DNA of 64,000 nt from Streptomyces atratus (GTDB lineage: Bacteria > Actinomycetota > Actinomycetes > Streptomycetales > Streptomycetaceae), in NCBI RefSeq assembly GCF_014648655.1, contig NZ_BMRN01000040.1, forward strand, positions 1 to 64,000, given 5' to 3'. Both the position numbers and the translations under genes were made by a program. Numbering within the stretch: position 1 is the first letter of the stretch; each line of letters opens with the position of its first letter. Below, one piece after another: positions 40,052 through 47,798 of the stretch. Below the pieces are notes generated by a model. It did no database searches. It was given only the letters and a program-made list of their open reading frames with translations, and had not been told where the DNA came from.

Positions 40052-41776
40052 GTCCGGCCCAATGAAGAGGTCGAGGCACTCCTTCAGGAGTACGCGGACC
40101 TCATCGCCATCACCGGAGGCGACACGTTCAAAGCGCGCGCCTACGAAAAGGCCGCCCGCGCGATCGGCGGCTACCCCGCCGATGCCTCCCACCTCGACAT
40201 CAAGGGTCTGAAGGAGATCCCGAGTGTGGGCAGGTCGATCGCCGAGAAGGTCATCGAGTACTTCCGCACCGGCAAGGTCACAGTGGTCGAGGAGAGGCGG
40301 GCCCGGATTCCCTCAGGGGTACGGCAGCTCATCACCATCCCTACCCTCGGCCCCAAGAAAGCGATGGCACTCTACGAGGATCTGCACATCTCCTCGGTCG
40401 GCGAGCTGGCCGACGCCATCAAGGCGGAGAGGTTGCGCGACCTGAAGGGCTTCGGGGAGAAGACCGAGAAGAACATCCTTCACGGCATCGCCCTCATGCA
40501 GCAGGCCGGAGAGCGGATCCTGCTGAGCACCGCCATGGAGCCCGCCGAGGACATCGTCACGGAACTCTCCCGGATCACCGGCTGTGAAAACTGTGCGTAC
40601 GCCGGATCGCTGCGCCGCATGAAGGAAACCATCGGCGACATCGACATCCTCGTCGCCGCCGACCGGTCTGCCCCCTTCATGGACGCACTCACCGAACTGC
40701 GCTCCACCGCCGAGGTCATCGCACACGGCCAGAAGAAGACCTCGATCCGTACCGTCAAGGGCATCCAGGTCGACCTGCGCGTGGTGCGACCGGAATCGTG
40801 GGGCGCCGGCCTGCAGTACTTCACCGGCTCGAAGGCACACAACATCCGCACCCGGACCATCGCCGTCCACCTGGGGCTGAAGCTCTCCGAGTACGGACTG
40901 TTCGAAACCGAGGGCGGAAAGCGGGTTGCCTCCCGCTCCGAGGACGAGGTGTACGCCAGGCTCGGCCTGCCCTGGATCCTGCCCACGCTGCGCGAGGACC
41001 GAGGAGAGATCGAAGCGGGCCTGCGCGGCGAGCTGCCCGACGTGGTGACCGAACAGGACATCCGCGGTGACCTGCACACCCACACCAACCTCACCGACGG
41101 CCTCGCTCCGCTGGAGGAGATGGTGGCAGCGGCCGCCGAGCGGGGCTACGCGTACTACGCGGTCACCGACCACGCACCGAACCTGTACATGCAGCGCATG
41201 ACCGACGAGAAGGTCCTCGCCCAGCGCGAGCTCGTGCGGTCACTGAACGGCCGACAGCACGGGATGCGGCTACTGCACGGCATCGAGCTCAACATCGGCC
41301 CGGACGGGGAAGTGGACTGGCCCGGCGAGTTCCTCCGAGGCTTCGACATATGCGTGGCCTCGGTGCACTCCCACTTCAACCTCAACCGGGAGGCGACGAC
41401 CCGCCGGATCGTACGCGCCTGCGAGAACCCCCACGTCAACGTCATCGGTCATCCCACCACACGTCTGATCGGCAAACGGCCAGGCATCGACGCCGACCTC
41501 GACGAGGTGTTCGCCGCCTGCGCCCGCACAGGCACCGCACTGGAGATCAACGCCCAGCCCGACCGTCTCGACCTGAGCGACGAGGACATCCTCCGGGCCA
41601 GGTGTCACGGGGCGAAGTTCGCCATCGACACCGATGCTCACTCCGTCCTCCACCTCGCGTACCTACGCTACGGACTCGGCGCGGCACAACGCGGATGGCT
41701 CACTTCGGAAGATGTGATCAACACGTGGCCACTGCGGCGGCTGCGCCGGTTCCTGCGAAAAGACCGGGCGGACTGA
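40049..41776 (+). CDS. Family X DNA polymerase with PHP domain (PolX)
   Basis: There are 575 residues. The N-terminal Pol-beta-like part includes an 8-kDa domain (ITGGDTFKARAYEKAARAI), helix-hairpin-helices (IPSVGRSIAEKV, IPTLGPKKAMALYE) and the palm with metal ligands in YAGSLRRMKETIGDIDIL and GIQVDLRVV. The C-terminal PHP nuclease has DLHTHTNLTDG, YYAVTDHAPN, HGIELNI and DTDAHSV. Bacterial PolX fills short gaps in base-excision and end repair, and the PHP domain gives 3'-5' exonuclease or AP-site processing. A GTG start and the lack of a ribosome site suggest leaderless translation. It may support DNA repair in non-growing cells. Confidence 0.95.
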   Translation: MVRPNEEVEALLQEYADLIAITGGDTFKARAYEKAARAIGGYPADASHLDIKGLKEIPSVGRSIAEKVIEYFRTGKVTVVEERRARIPSGVRQLITIPTLGPKKAMALYEDLHISSVGELADAIKAERLRDLKGFGEKTEKNILHGIALMQQAGERILLSTAMEPAEDIVTELSRITGCENCAYAGSLRRMKETIGDIDILVAADRSAPFMDALTELRSTAEVIAHGQKKTSIRTVKGIQVDLRVVRPESWGAGLQYFTGSKAHNIRTRTIAVHLGLKLSEYGLFETEGGKRVASRSEDEVYARLGLPWILPTLREDRGEIEAGLRGELPDVVTEQDIRGDLHTHTNLTDGLAPLEEMVAAAAERGYAYYAVTDHAPNLYMQRMTDEKVLAQRELVRSLNGRQHGMRLLHGIELNIGPDGEVDWPGEFLRGFDICVASVHSHFNLNREATTRRIVRACENPHVNVIGHPTTRLIGKRPGIDADLDEVFAACARTGTALEINAQPDRLDLSDEDILRARCHGAKFAIDTDAHSVLHLAYLRYGLGAAQRGWLTSEDVINTWPLRRLRRFLRKDRAD

Positions 41777-41785
41777 TACACACAC

Positions 41786-41932
41786 GTGTCCACCACTCAG
41801 GGGGAGGCCCCGTTCGCCAGGCAGGCCATCGCCGTCGGCGACACCGCCGCCGCCCGCTACTTCCGCCACAACGCCGCCGATGAGGCCAAGCACGCAGCCA
41901 CCTTCCAGCAGGCACTCAACCAACCCCAATAA
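41786..41932 (+). pseudogene. Ferritin-like protein C-terminal fragment
   Basis: An open frame of 48 codons (GTG 41786 to TAA 41930) contains ARYFRHNAADEAKHAATFQQ. This looks like a metal-binding helix of ferritin-like proteins (E-x2-H pattern, EAKH). No ribosome site is evident, and a full domain needs about four helices. It is probably the tail of a lost gene. The next 110 nt up to 42040 hold nothing I can support. Confidence 0.35.
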
Positions 41933-42039
41933 CCCCCGGGCTGAGCCGCGAGACCGGCCGGACACAAGGCGATAAACGTCCAGCCGGTCGACGCGCCATC
42001 TGGGCCGACCGGGCTGCCACCAGCGCGACTGCTGCCGCA

Positions 42040-42438
42040 TCAGTCCCTGCCGCCGGATCCGCTCGTTGAGAAACTGCCATGCCAGACCGCCATCGCACCC
42101 GATTCACCGATCCGATACACGTCCACGACCGCGCCGACGGTCACAACCAGGGCGATCACCAGCACCGCGACGCGCACCGCAACGGAAGAGGCCAGCCGAG
42201 CCACGGTGGACACCCCGTCCTCGGTGGGGCTGTCGGCCGCACCGCTGCGCTCACGCTCCCGGCGAAGACCGGCCCGGCCGAGCAGCCAGCCGGCGACCGT
42301 CAGCACGAACAGGGCGATCGCCCACGGAGTGAGCCCGGAGCCCATCTCAGCGTGCTCCTCCAGCAACGCACTCTCCCGCACCCGCTCCTCCAGCCACTCA
42401 CCGGATTCGGTGGTCAGCACCACCAAAGCAAGTTGGCT
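42040..42438 (-). pseudogene. DUF2231-type membrane protein, N-terminally truncated
   Basis: The frame shows LALVVLTTESGEWLEERV, EEHAEMGSGLTPWAIAL, a transmembrane helix (LFVLTVAGWLLGRAG), a second helix (VRVAVLVIALVVTVGAVVDV) and the ending YRIGESGAMAVWHG. This is the latter half of a small four-helix membrane protein of the DUF2231 type. The first two helices are missing. The upstream sequence is a long hairpin and then a Rieske stub, so the front was lost by deletion. An open frame continues upstream to 42498 but encodes only hairpin sequence. Confidence 0.6.
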
Positions 42439-42444
42439 GAGGCC

Positions 42445-42476
42445 CCTGCCTGCCCGCCCCTGGGCGGGCAGGCAGG
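42445..42476. repeat. 15-bp perfect inverted repeat with 2-nt loop
   Basis: CCTGCCTGCCCGCCC and GGGCGGGCAGGCAGG are exact inverse complements around CT. It lies exactly between the DUF2231 fragment and the Rieske fragment. Such near-palindromes extrude as cruciforms and are deletion-prone. It could also act as a very stable terminator. Confidence 0.85.
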
Positions 42477-42566
42477 CCGCTGCACGTTCCGACTGCACGG
42501 TTCGTCAGTGAGTGGTCCGTCCTGGCACCTCCTGCGGACAGCTGCGCGCACGGCGGGACCGCGGGG

Positions 42567-42773
42567 CCCCGGTACAGGATGGCCCAGCCGCAGTGCCACA
42601 CCGCGGTGCGGGCAGAAGCCCTCGGCCACAGTGACGGAACGTCCGTCGCCGTACACCACGAGTTCCTCACCGAGAATGTTGCCGCTCGTGACGCCGTTCC
42701 CGAGGTCGGCGACCCGGGCGACCGGGAACCACATATGCCGCAGCATCTCGTATTCAACCGGATCCATTGTCAT
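42567..42773 (-). pseudogene. Rieske oxygenase N-terminal fragment
   Basis: ATG 42773 opens a frame with YEMLRHMWFPVARVADL, EELVVYGDGRSVTV and EGFCPHRGVALRLG. CPHRG is the first Cys-His half of a Rieske [2Fe-2S] site. The second half (C-x2-H) and the catalytic domain are absent, and homology ends near 42567. The remnant is the front of a ring-hydroxylating-type oxygenase, inactive. The stretch up to the phosphotransferase start at 42857 contains only its ribosome site. Confidence 0.6.
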
Positions 42774-42856
42774 ATCCCTGCTTCAGCTGATTCAGCACGT
42801 CAACGCACATACATCGAGAGCTTGCGAAGGCCTGAGAAGTGGAGAGTTCACCCACC

Positions 42857-43720
42857 ATGGAAATCATTGAGACGCACCGTGACCTGTTGATCCGCCTGCT
42901 GCCCGACGACAAGGAGGACGAACTCTCCGTTCATCAGGGGCAGTTCCACCACGTAGTGGTCGGCTCGGAGCGCGTGGTGTGCTTCGCCCGCACCGAGGCT
43001 GCCGCAGTACGGCTGCCCGCGCGGGCAGCCGTATTGCGCGCCCTCGCCGGGCTCGACCTCGGCTTCCGTACTCCGCGCCCGCTCGCCCAGGGCGGCACCC
43101 AGGGCACGGACGAACCGCCCTACCTGGTGCTGAGCCGGATCCCCGGAGCGCCGTTGGAGGACGACGCGCTCGAGCGCCCCGAGGTCGCCCAGGCGGCGGC
43201 CGAGCAGTACGCCGAGCTCCTCTCCGGGCTCACCGCCGCGGGCAAGGACGAGAGGGTGCGCGCCGCGCTTCCCGCGGCCCCCGCGGGCCAGTGGCAGGAG
43301 TTCGCGGCGGGAGTGCGCGCCGAACTGTTCCCGCTGATGTCCGACGGCGGCCGGGAGCGTGCCGCGCGCGAACTTGCCGCGCTCGACGGCCTTCCCTCGC
43401 TCACTTCCGCCGTGGTCCACGGCGACCTCGGCGGTGAGAACGTCCTGTGGGAGATCTCGGACGGTGTGCCGCGCCTGAGCGGTGTCATCGACTGGGACGA
43501 GGTCACCTTGGGCGACCCCGCCGAGGACCTGGCGGCCGTCGGGGCCGGCTACGGGGAGGACCTGCTGGGCCGGGTGCTGGCGCTCGGCGGCTGGGCCGAC
43601 GGTTCGACGGCCGGGCGGATCAACGCGATCCGCGGCACCTTCGCCCTCCAACAGGTCCTCTACGCACAGCGCGACGGTGACGAGGAGGAGCTGGCGGACG
43701 GCCTCACCGGCTACCGGTAG
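42857..43720 (+). CDS. Aminoglycoside/macrolide phosphotransferase-family kinase
   Basis: The 287-residue protein has an APH fold. The catalytic loop is VVHGDLGGENVLW (HxDxxxxN), the metal-binding Asp is in LSGVIDWDEVTLGDPAEDLA, and a hinge precedes them in YLVLSRIPGAPL. The closest family resemblance is to macrolide 2'-phosphotransferases and related small-molecule kinases. The substrate, and whether it confers resistance, cannot be decided. GGAGAG lies about 12 nt before ATG 42857. The stop TAG falls in a palindrome shared with the convergent remnant's stop. Confidence 0.88.
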   Translation: MEIIETHRDLLIRLLPDDKEDELSVHQGQFHHVVVGSERVVCFARTEAAAVRLPARAAVLRALAGLDLGFRTPRPLAQGGTQGTDEPPYLVLSRIPGAPLEDDALERPEVAQAAAEQYAELLSGLTAAGKDERVRAALPAAPAGQWQEFAAGVRAELFPLMSDGGRERAARELAALDGLPSLTSAVVHGDLGGENVLWEISDGVPRLSGVIDWDEVTLGDPAEDLAAVGAGYGEDLLGRVLALGGWADGSTAGRINAIRGTFALQQVLYAQRDGDEEELADGLTGYR

Positions 43721-43721
43721 C
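43710..43721. other. 12-bp palindrome carrying the stops of two convergent frames
   Basis: GCTACCGGTAGC is a perfect palindrome. On the plus strand its TAG ends the phosphotransferase. On the minus strand the mirror TAG ends the adenylation-domain fragment, both preceded by TAC-CGG. The junction therefore gives both frames the ending Y-R-stop. Confidence 0.7.
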
Positions 43722-43869
43722 TGGTGTCCCAGATCAGCGAGGTCCAGTGCAGGACCCGGTCGGCCGGGGTGATGCCGAAGAGCCGGACCAGGGACCCGGC
43801 TGCCGAGGTGACGGCGCCGTGCGGCACCAGCACGGCCTTGGGGGTGCCGGTGGAGCCGGAGGTGAGTCT
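43711..43869 (-). pseudogene. Adenylation (AMP-binding) domain fragment
   Basis: The frame reads LTSGSTGTPKAVLVPHGAV, then LVRLFGITPADRVLHWTSLI and WDTSYR-stop. TSGSTGTPK is core motif A3, the phosphate-binding loop of the acyl-adenylating superfamily, and the WTS-x-x-WDTS segment is core A4 of NRPS-type domains. The rest of the enzyme is missing on both sides. The stub is cut at the palindrome with the phosphotransferase end. Confidence 0.65.
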
Positions 43870-44442
43870 CGAAGGCCAGCCCCGGCGGAGGCGGAGGCAC
43901 CGCTTCGCTCGTAGGCCCGGCCGGCCCATCCACGACCTTGCCCCAGCCCGGCCGGGCCCGGCGGGCGAATACCCGAACCGGTGAACCTCCCACGCGCCCC
44001 GGTTCTTCCGGATCTCGAAGTCCATCGCACCCCTTGAGCTGGGGTGTTGCGACGACCACTAGAACGGAAGGACATCCCTCTGGGGCCCACGCGGCGAGAG
44101 CGACACCGAGCGCGGGACACTGGATCCGGCCGGATCTCACGGGCAGCGGCGGTGAGCCGCCAGCCAGCACGGAGCACACGTTCGTCCCTGCGTAGATCGA
44201 CTGCAGCCAGGCGTCGGCGAGGAGTCGGCGGTACGCCCACCGCCAGGTGTTCTTGGGAAGTGACGTTGCAGGACGGACCGCACCACGCTCGGTTCCATCT
44301 CGGACGCCAGGTGGGCGTCCGCAGGTCGGCACCGAGGCCCAGGCCTTGAGCAAGTCGACGGTGGTTGAACCGCTCCGGGATCAGTGGCCGCAGCACGAGA
44401 GCTGTGGCACCAGCAGTTGCGCTGCAACCGAATACACCGCCG
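43870..44442. other. Gene-poor stretch of unassigned sequence
   Basis: No frame gives a convincing family. A GGCCC-GGCC-GGCCC-AT (43914-43929) resembles the island palindrome but lies near no intact gene. A minus-strand NTWRWAYRRLLADAWLQ near 44200-44260 is protein-like but unassigned. The region may be further debris of the adenylation gene. Confidence 0.35.
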
Positions 44443-47373
44443 TCACAGCTCTGTGTCAGTCCATAGATCCAACAGGTTGTCGCCGAGGCCTGCACCGGGT
44501 TCGGCTGCGGCGTCGTGGAGGGATTGTTCGGTCCAGATGACTTTGCCGCAGGCGCCGTACCGGGTGCCCCAGCGCTGGGCGAACTGAGCGACGAGGAACA
44601 GCCCGCGGCCGCCCTCGTCCGTGGTGGCCGCCCGCCGCAGGTGGGGGGAGGTGCTGGAGCCGTCGGCGACCTCGCAGATCAGGTGGTTGCGGTCGTGTAG
44701 CAGGCGCAGCCGGATGGGCTGGGTGCCGTATCGGATGGCGTTGGTGACCAGTTCGCTGACGATCAGCTCGGTGGTGGAGGCGACCTGGTCCAGGCCCCAG
44801 GTCTCCATCTGGCGGGTGACGTCGGTACGGACGCGGGAGACGGCCGCCGGGTCCGAGGGCACTTCCCAGTCCGCGACCCGGGCTGGGTCCAGCAGGTGGG
44901 TCCGGGCCACCAGCAAGGCGATGTCGTCGCGGGGGCGCTCGGGGAGCAGGGTGGCGAAGACGGTCTGGCAGGTGGCCTCCGGGGTGCGGTCCACAGCATC
45001 GGCCAGGGCCGTGCGCAGCTGCTCGATTCCGGTGTCGAGGTCGCGGTCCCGGTCCTCGATCAGCCCGTCGGTGTAGAGGACCAGCTGACTGCCCTCGGGC
45101 ACAGTGAGTTCGGCTGTCTCGAAGGGCAGGCTGCCGCCCAGGCCCAGCGGGGGACTGACGGGTACGTCCGGGAAGGTGACGGTGCCGTCGGGGTCGACCA
45201 GGGCGGGGCCAGGGTGGCCAGACCGGGCCACAGTGCATCGGCCGGAGACGGGGTCGTAGATGGCGTACAGGCAGGTGGCCCCCGTGACCCCCTGGCCATC
45301 GGCCTCGTCGTGGTCGATGTGGGCGACCAGCTCGTCCAGGTGACTCAGGAGTTCGTCCGGGGCCAGGTCCAGGGCGGAGAAGTTGTACACGGAGGTGCGC
45401 AGCCGACCCATGGTGGCGGCGGCGTGTAGGCCGTGGCCAACGACGTCGCCGACCACCAGGGCCACCCGGGCGCCGGGCAGGGGGATGACGTCGAACCAGT
45501 CGCCGCCCGCCCCGGCCTGGGCGGGCAGGTAGCGGTGGGCGGCCTCGACGGCGGTCTGCTCGGGCAGGGTGCGGGGCAGCAGGCTGCGCTGCAGAGTGGC
45601 CGCCAGGGTGTGCTCGCGGGTGTAACGGCGGGCGTTGTCGATGCACAACGCAGCACGTCTGACCAGCTCCTCGGAGAGGGAAAGGTCCTCCTCCCCGAAG
45701 GGAGGGGAGGCGTCCGCCCGCCAGAAGTTGGCCGTCCCCAGCACCACCCCGCGGGCCTGCAGCGGCACCGAGATCAGGGAATGGATTCCGTACTCCAGCA
45801 CCCGCCGCGCCCGCTCCGGATCCTGGGCCCGCCAGCCGTCGGAGTCGGCGAGGTCCGACTCCAGCACAGCTTGGCCGCCGACCGCCCCAGCGGCGACGGG
45901 GTTGGTGGAGGCGAAGCGGATCAGCTCCCCCACAGGGTAGAGAGGCGGGTCGCCACGGATGCCGCTGACGGCGGTGCGGCGCATTTCGGTGCTTGCCTCG
46001 GCCGACTCCTCGCCACGAAGCACCGGATCCAGCAGCTCCACAGTGACGAAATCGGCGAACCGCGGGACGACCATCTCCGCCAGCTCCTCGGCGGTGCGCA
46101 CCACATCCAGCGTGGTGCCGATCCGCACGCCCGCATCGTAGAGCAACTGCAGGCGCCCGCTGGCCACCTCGGCCCGTCCTGCGAGTGTGCGCAGTTCGGT
46201 GGTGTCACGCAACGTGGCCACGCTGCCCGCCGGGCCGCCGTAGCGCTCGACGGGCCGGACGTTGACGGCCAGCAGCCTGTCGCCAGCCAGATGGACCTCG
46301 TCGGTGGCCGTCCGCCCCGAGGAAAGCAGCTCGGCGGCGCCCGGGGTCAGGCCGAGGTCGGTGATCTGGCGCTGCTCCGCGTCCGCCGGCAGCTCCAGCA
46401 GCCGCCGCGCCTCGTCGTTGGCCAGCAGCAACCGCCCGTCACCGCCGACGATGAGCACGCCCTCGCGCACCGCATGCAGCACCGCGTCATGATGCTCGTA
46501 CATGCGAGTCATCTCGGCGGGGCCCAGTCCGCGGGTCTGGCGCAGCAGCCGCCGGCCAATCAGCGCCGACCCGCCCGCGACCAGGGCGACCGCGCCGCCC
46601 GCGGCGCCAAAGAGCACCGGAAGCTGCCCGGCCACCGCTTCGTTCACCTTCTTGACCTTGATCTCGGGGGACACGATGCCAGCGACCGAGCCGTCAGGCC
46701 GGAAGACGGGGACCTCCGCGAAGACCGAAACACCCAGCGGAGTCACCTCGGAGTCCGTGAGGGCCGTGCCCCTCACCGCCTTCCGGTAGGGGTCGCCCTT
46801 GACTACGTGTTTCCCGATCCGATGCGGGTCGGGGTGGGTGTACCGGATCCCGTCCGTGCTGATGACCACGATGCCGTCGACGCCGGACCGCTTCTGGGCC
46901 CTCTCGGTGAGCGGTTGCAGCACCGCGCTCGGATCGCGGCTGTCCAGCGCCTGCACGATCCCCGGGGAGTTCGCGAACGCCTCGCCGACAGCAAGCACCT
47001 CGGCGCGGGCCTTCTCCGTCCCTTGGTGCCGGGCCTGGACCGCCAGCGTCACCACCGTCGCGGCCACAAGCAGCACCACGACCGCCAGCTGCAGAAGGAA
47101 CACCTGCCCGGCGACGCTCCGCGCGCTCAGCAGGAAACGCAGGCGCCGCCTGGGCGGCCGGTGCTGGATCTCCCGTTCGTCTGCGGGACGAGTCGGCTGC
47201 TTCGTTCCCGGACGTGGAACCTCACGCCGCCTCCGCGCACGCCAACCAGCGAACCAGCGGGAATACGGTATCGAGGATCGGCGGAAACCTCTGAACGCAT
47301 CCATAGGTCCAGTGTTGCCGATCACAGGGAGGCGACCGATACGCCGCAAGGCGAATGGCGGCCTGATCGGCAC
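44443..47373 (-). CDS. Membrane SpoIIE/RsbU-type phosphatase with sensor and anti-sigma kinase domains
   Basis: The 976-residue protein has TM1 near 91-112 (LLQLAVVVLLVAATVVTLAV), an extracytoplasmic sCache-like sensor (GVDGIVVISTDGIRYTHPDP, VSVFAEVPVFRPDGSVAGIV) and TM2 near 250-270. A PAS (VREGVLIVGGDGRLLLAN), a GAF (VVRTAEELAEMVVPRFADF) and a PP2C/SpoIIE phosphatase (AGAGGDWFDVIPL, GDVVGHGLHAAATMGRL, RPRDDIALLVAR) follow. The C-terminus is an RsbW-like HATPase (ELIVSELVTNAIRYG, DEGGRGLFLVAQFAQRWG). It would dephosphorylate an anti-anti-sigma factor in response to an external signal. The start is GTG 47373, with GGAGCAGG upstream; ATG 47304 is the alternative. Confidence 0.93.
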   Translation of the reverse strand: MPIRPPFALRRIGRLPVIGNTGPMDAFRGFRRSSIPYSRWFAGWRARRRREVPRPGTKQPTRPADEREIQHRPPRRRLRFLLSARSVAGQVFLLQLAVVVLLVAATVVTLAVQARHQGTEKARAEVLAVGEAFANSPGIVQALDSRDPSAVLQPLTERAQKRSGVDGIVVISTDGIRYTHPDPHRIGKHVVKGDPYRKAVRGTALTDSEVTPLGVSVFAEVPVFRPDGSVAGIVSPEIKVKKVNEAVAGQLPVLFGAAGGAVALVAGGSALIGRRLLRQTRGLGPAEMTRMYEHHDAVLHAVREGVLIVGGDGRLLLANDEARRLLELPADAEQRQITDLGLTPGAAELLSSGRTATDEVHLAGDRLLAVNVRPVERYGGPAGSVATLRDTTELRTLAGRAEVASGRLQLLYDAGVRIGTTLDVVRTAEELAEMVVPRFADFVTVELLDPVLRGEESAEASTEMRRTAVSGIRGDPPLYPVGELIRFASTNPVAAGAVGGQAVLESDLADSDGWRAQDPERARRVLEYGIHSLISVPLQARGVVLGTANFWRADASPPFGEEDLSLSEELVRRAALCIDNARRYTREHTLAATLQRSLLPRTLPEQTAVEAAHRYLPAQAGAGGDWFDVIPLPGARVALVVGDVVGHGLHAAATMGRLRTSVYNFSALDLAPDELLSHLDELVAHIDHDEADGQGVTGATCLYAIYDPVSGRCTVARSGHPGPALVDPDGTVTFPDVPVSPPLGLGGSLPFETAELTVPEGSQLVLYTDGLIEDRDRDLDTGIEQLRTALADAVDRTPEATCQTVFATLLPERPRDDIALLVARTHLLDPARVADWEVPSDPAAVSRVRTDVTRQMETWGLDQVASTTELIVSELVTNAIRYGTQPIRLRLLHDRNHLICEVADGSSTSPHLRRAATTDEGGRGLFLVAQFAQRWGTRYGACGKVIWTEQSLHDAAAEPGAGLGDNLLDLWTDTEL

Positions 47374-47798
47374 CCTGCTCCAGTGGATCCGCTCGGGTGA
47401 TCAACCAGGTCGAGGCATACACCCACCTCTGATGTCGCCGGATCCAGCGTGGGTGCGCCAGTAGGCTGATCGATGCGCCAGATCCCGGCCAAAGACGCGC
47501 AGCCGGCGCGACACCTCCATGATGGTGCCCGGTGTTCCCGAACGCCGCAGCCACGAAGTGCTCGAGGCACGCCGTGAGCCGTTCGTGTCTCCAGCGTCCG
47601 ACTGGACCTCGGTCTGCGGAAGAGCTCTACGGCTCGCGATCTGCTGAGAGGTCGGCCCCCGCCGACGGGCTGGGGACATGAAAACCTGGCTGGCTACCAC
47701 CGGGCGGGGCGCGGTCTCCCGCGTCCGCGGGCCGGTCGTCCGGCCTGCACACGGCCGGGCGCGGTCGCCGCTGACAAGACATCCCACGCGGATAAGCG
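47374..47798. other. Intergenic stretch without a supported gene
   Basis: The stretch lies upstream of the phosphatase gene and downstream of the pucR-like stop, so it should hold the phosphatase promoter. I found no convincing ORF, hairpin or repeat. It also marks a boundary: no island palindrome is seen from here to the right end. Confidence 0.4.

Noticed and set aside
42002..42015. GGGCC-GACC-GGGCT as an island operator
   Set aside because: The right arm mismatches in two positions and it lies between the ends of a fragment and a remnant.
43914..43929. GGCCC-GGCC-GGCCC-AT as an island operator
   Set aside because: There is no intact gene within a sensible distance, and the composition is pure G/C in a debris region.
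44180..44270. Acyl-CoA dehydrogenase C-terminus (QSIYAGTN on the minus strand)
   Set aside because: Only a few residues resemble the family ending and no other dehydrogenase motif lies near.
42848..44353. 501-codon minus-strand frame covering the phosphotransferase region
   Set aside because: Most of it mirrors the phosphotransferase; only the short adenylation stub in another frame is credible.
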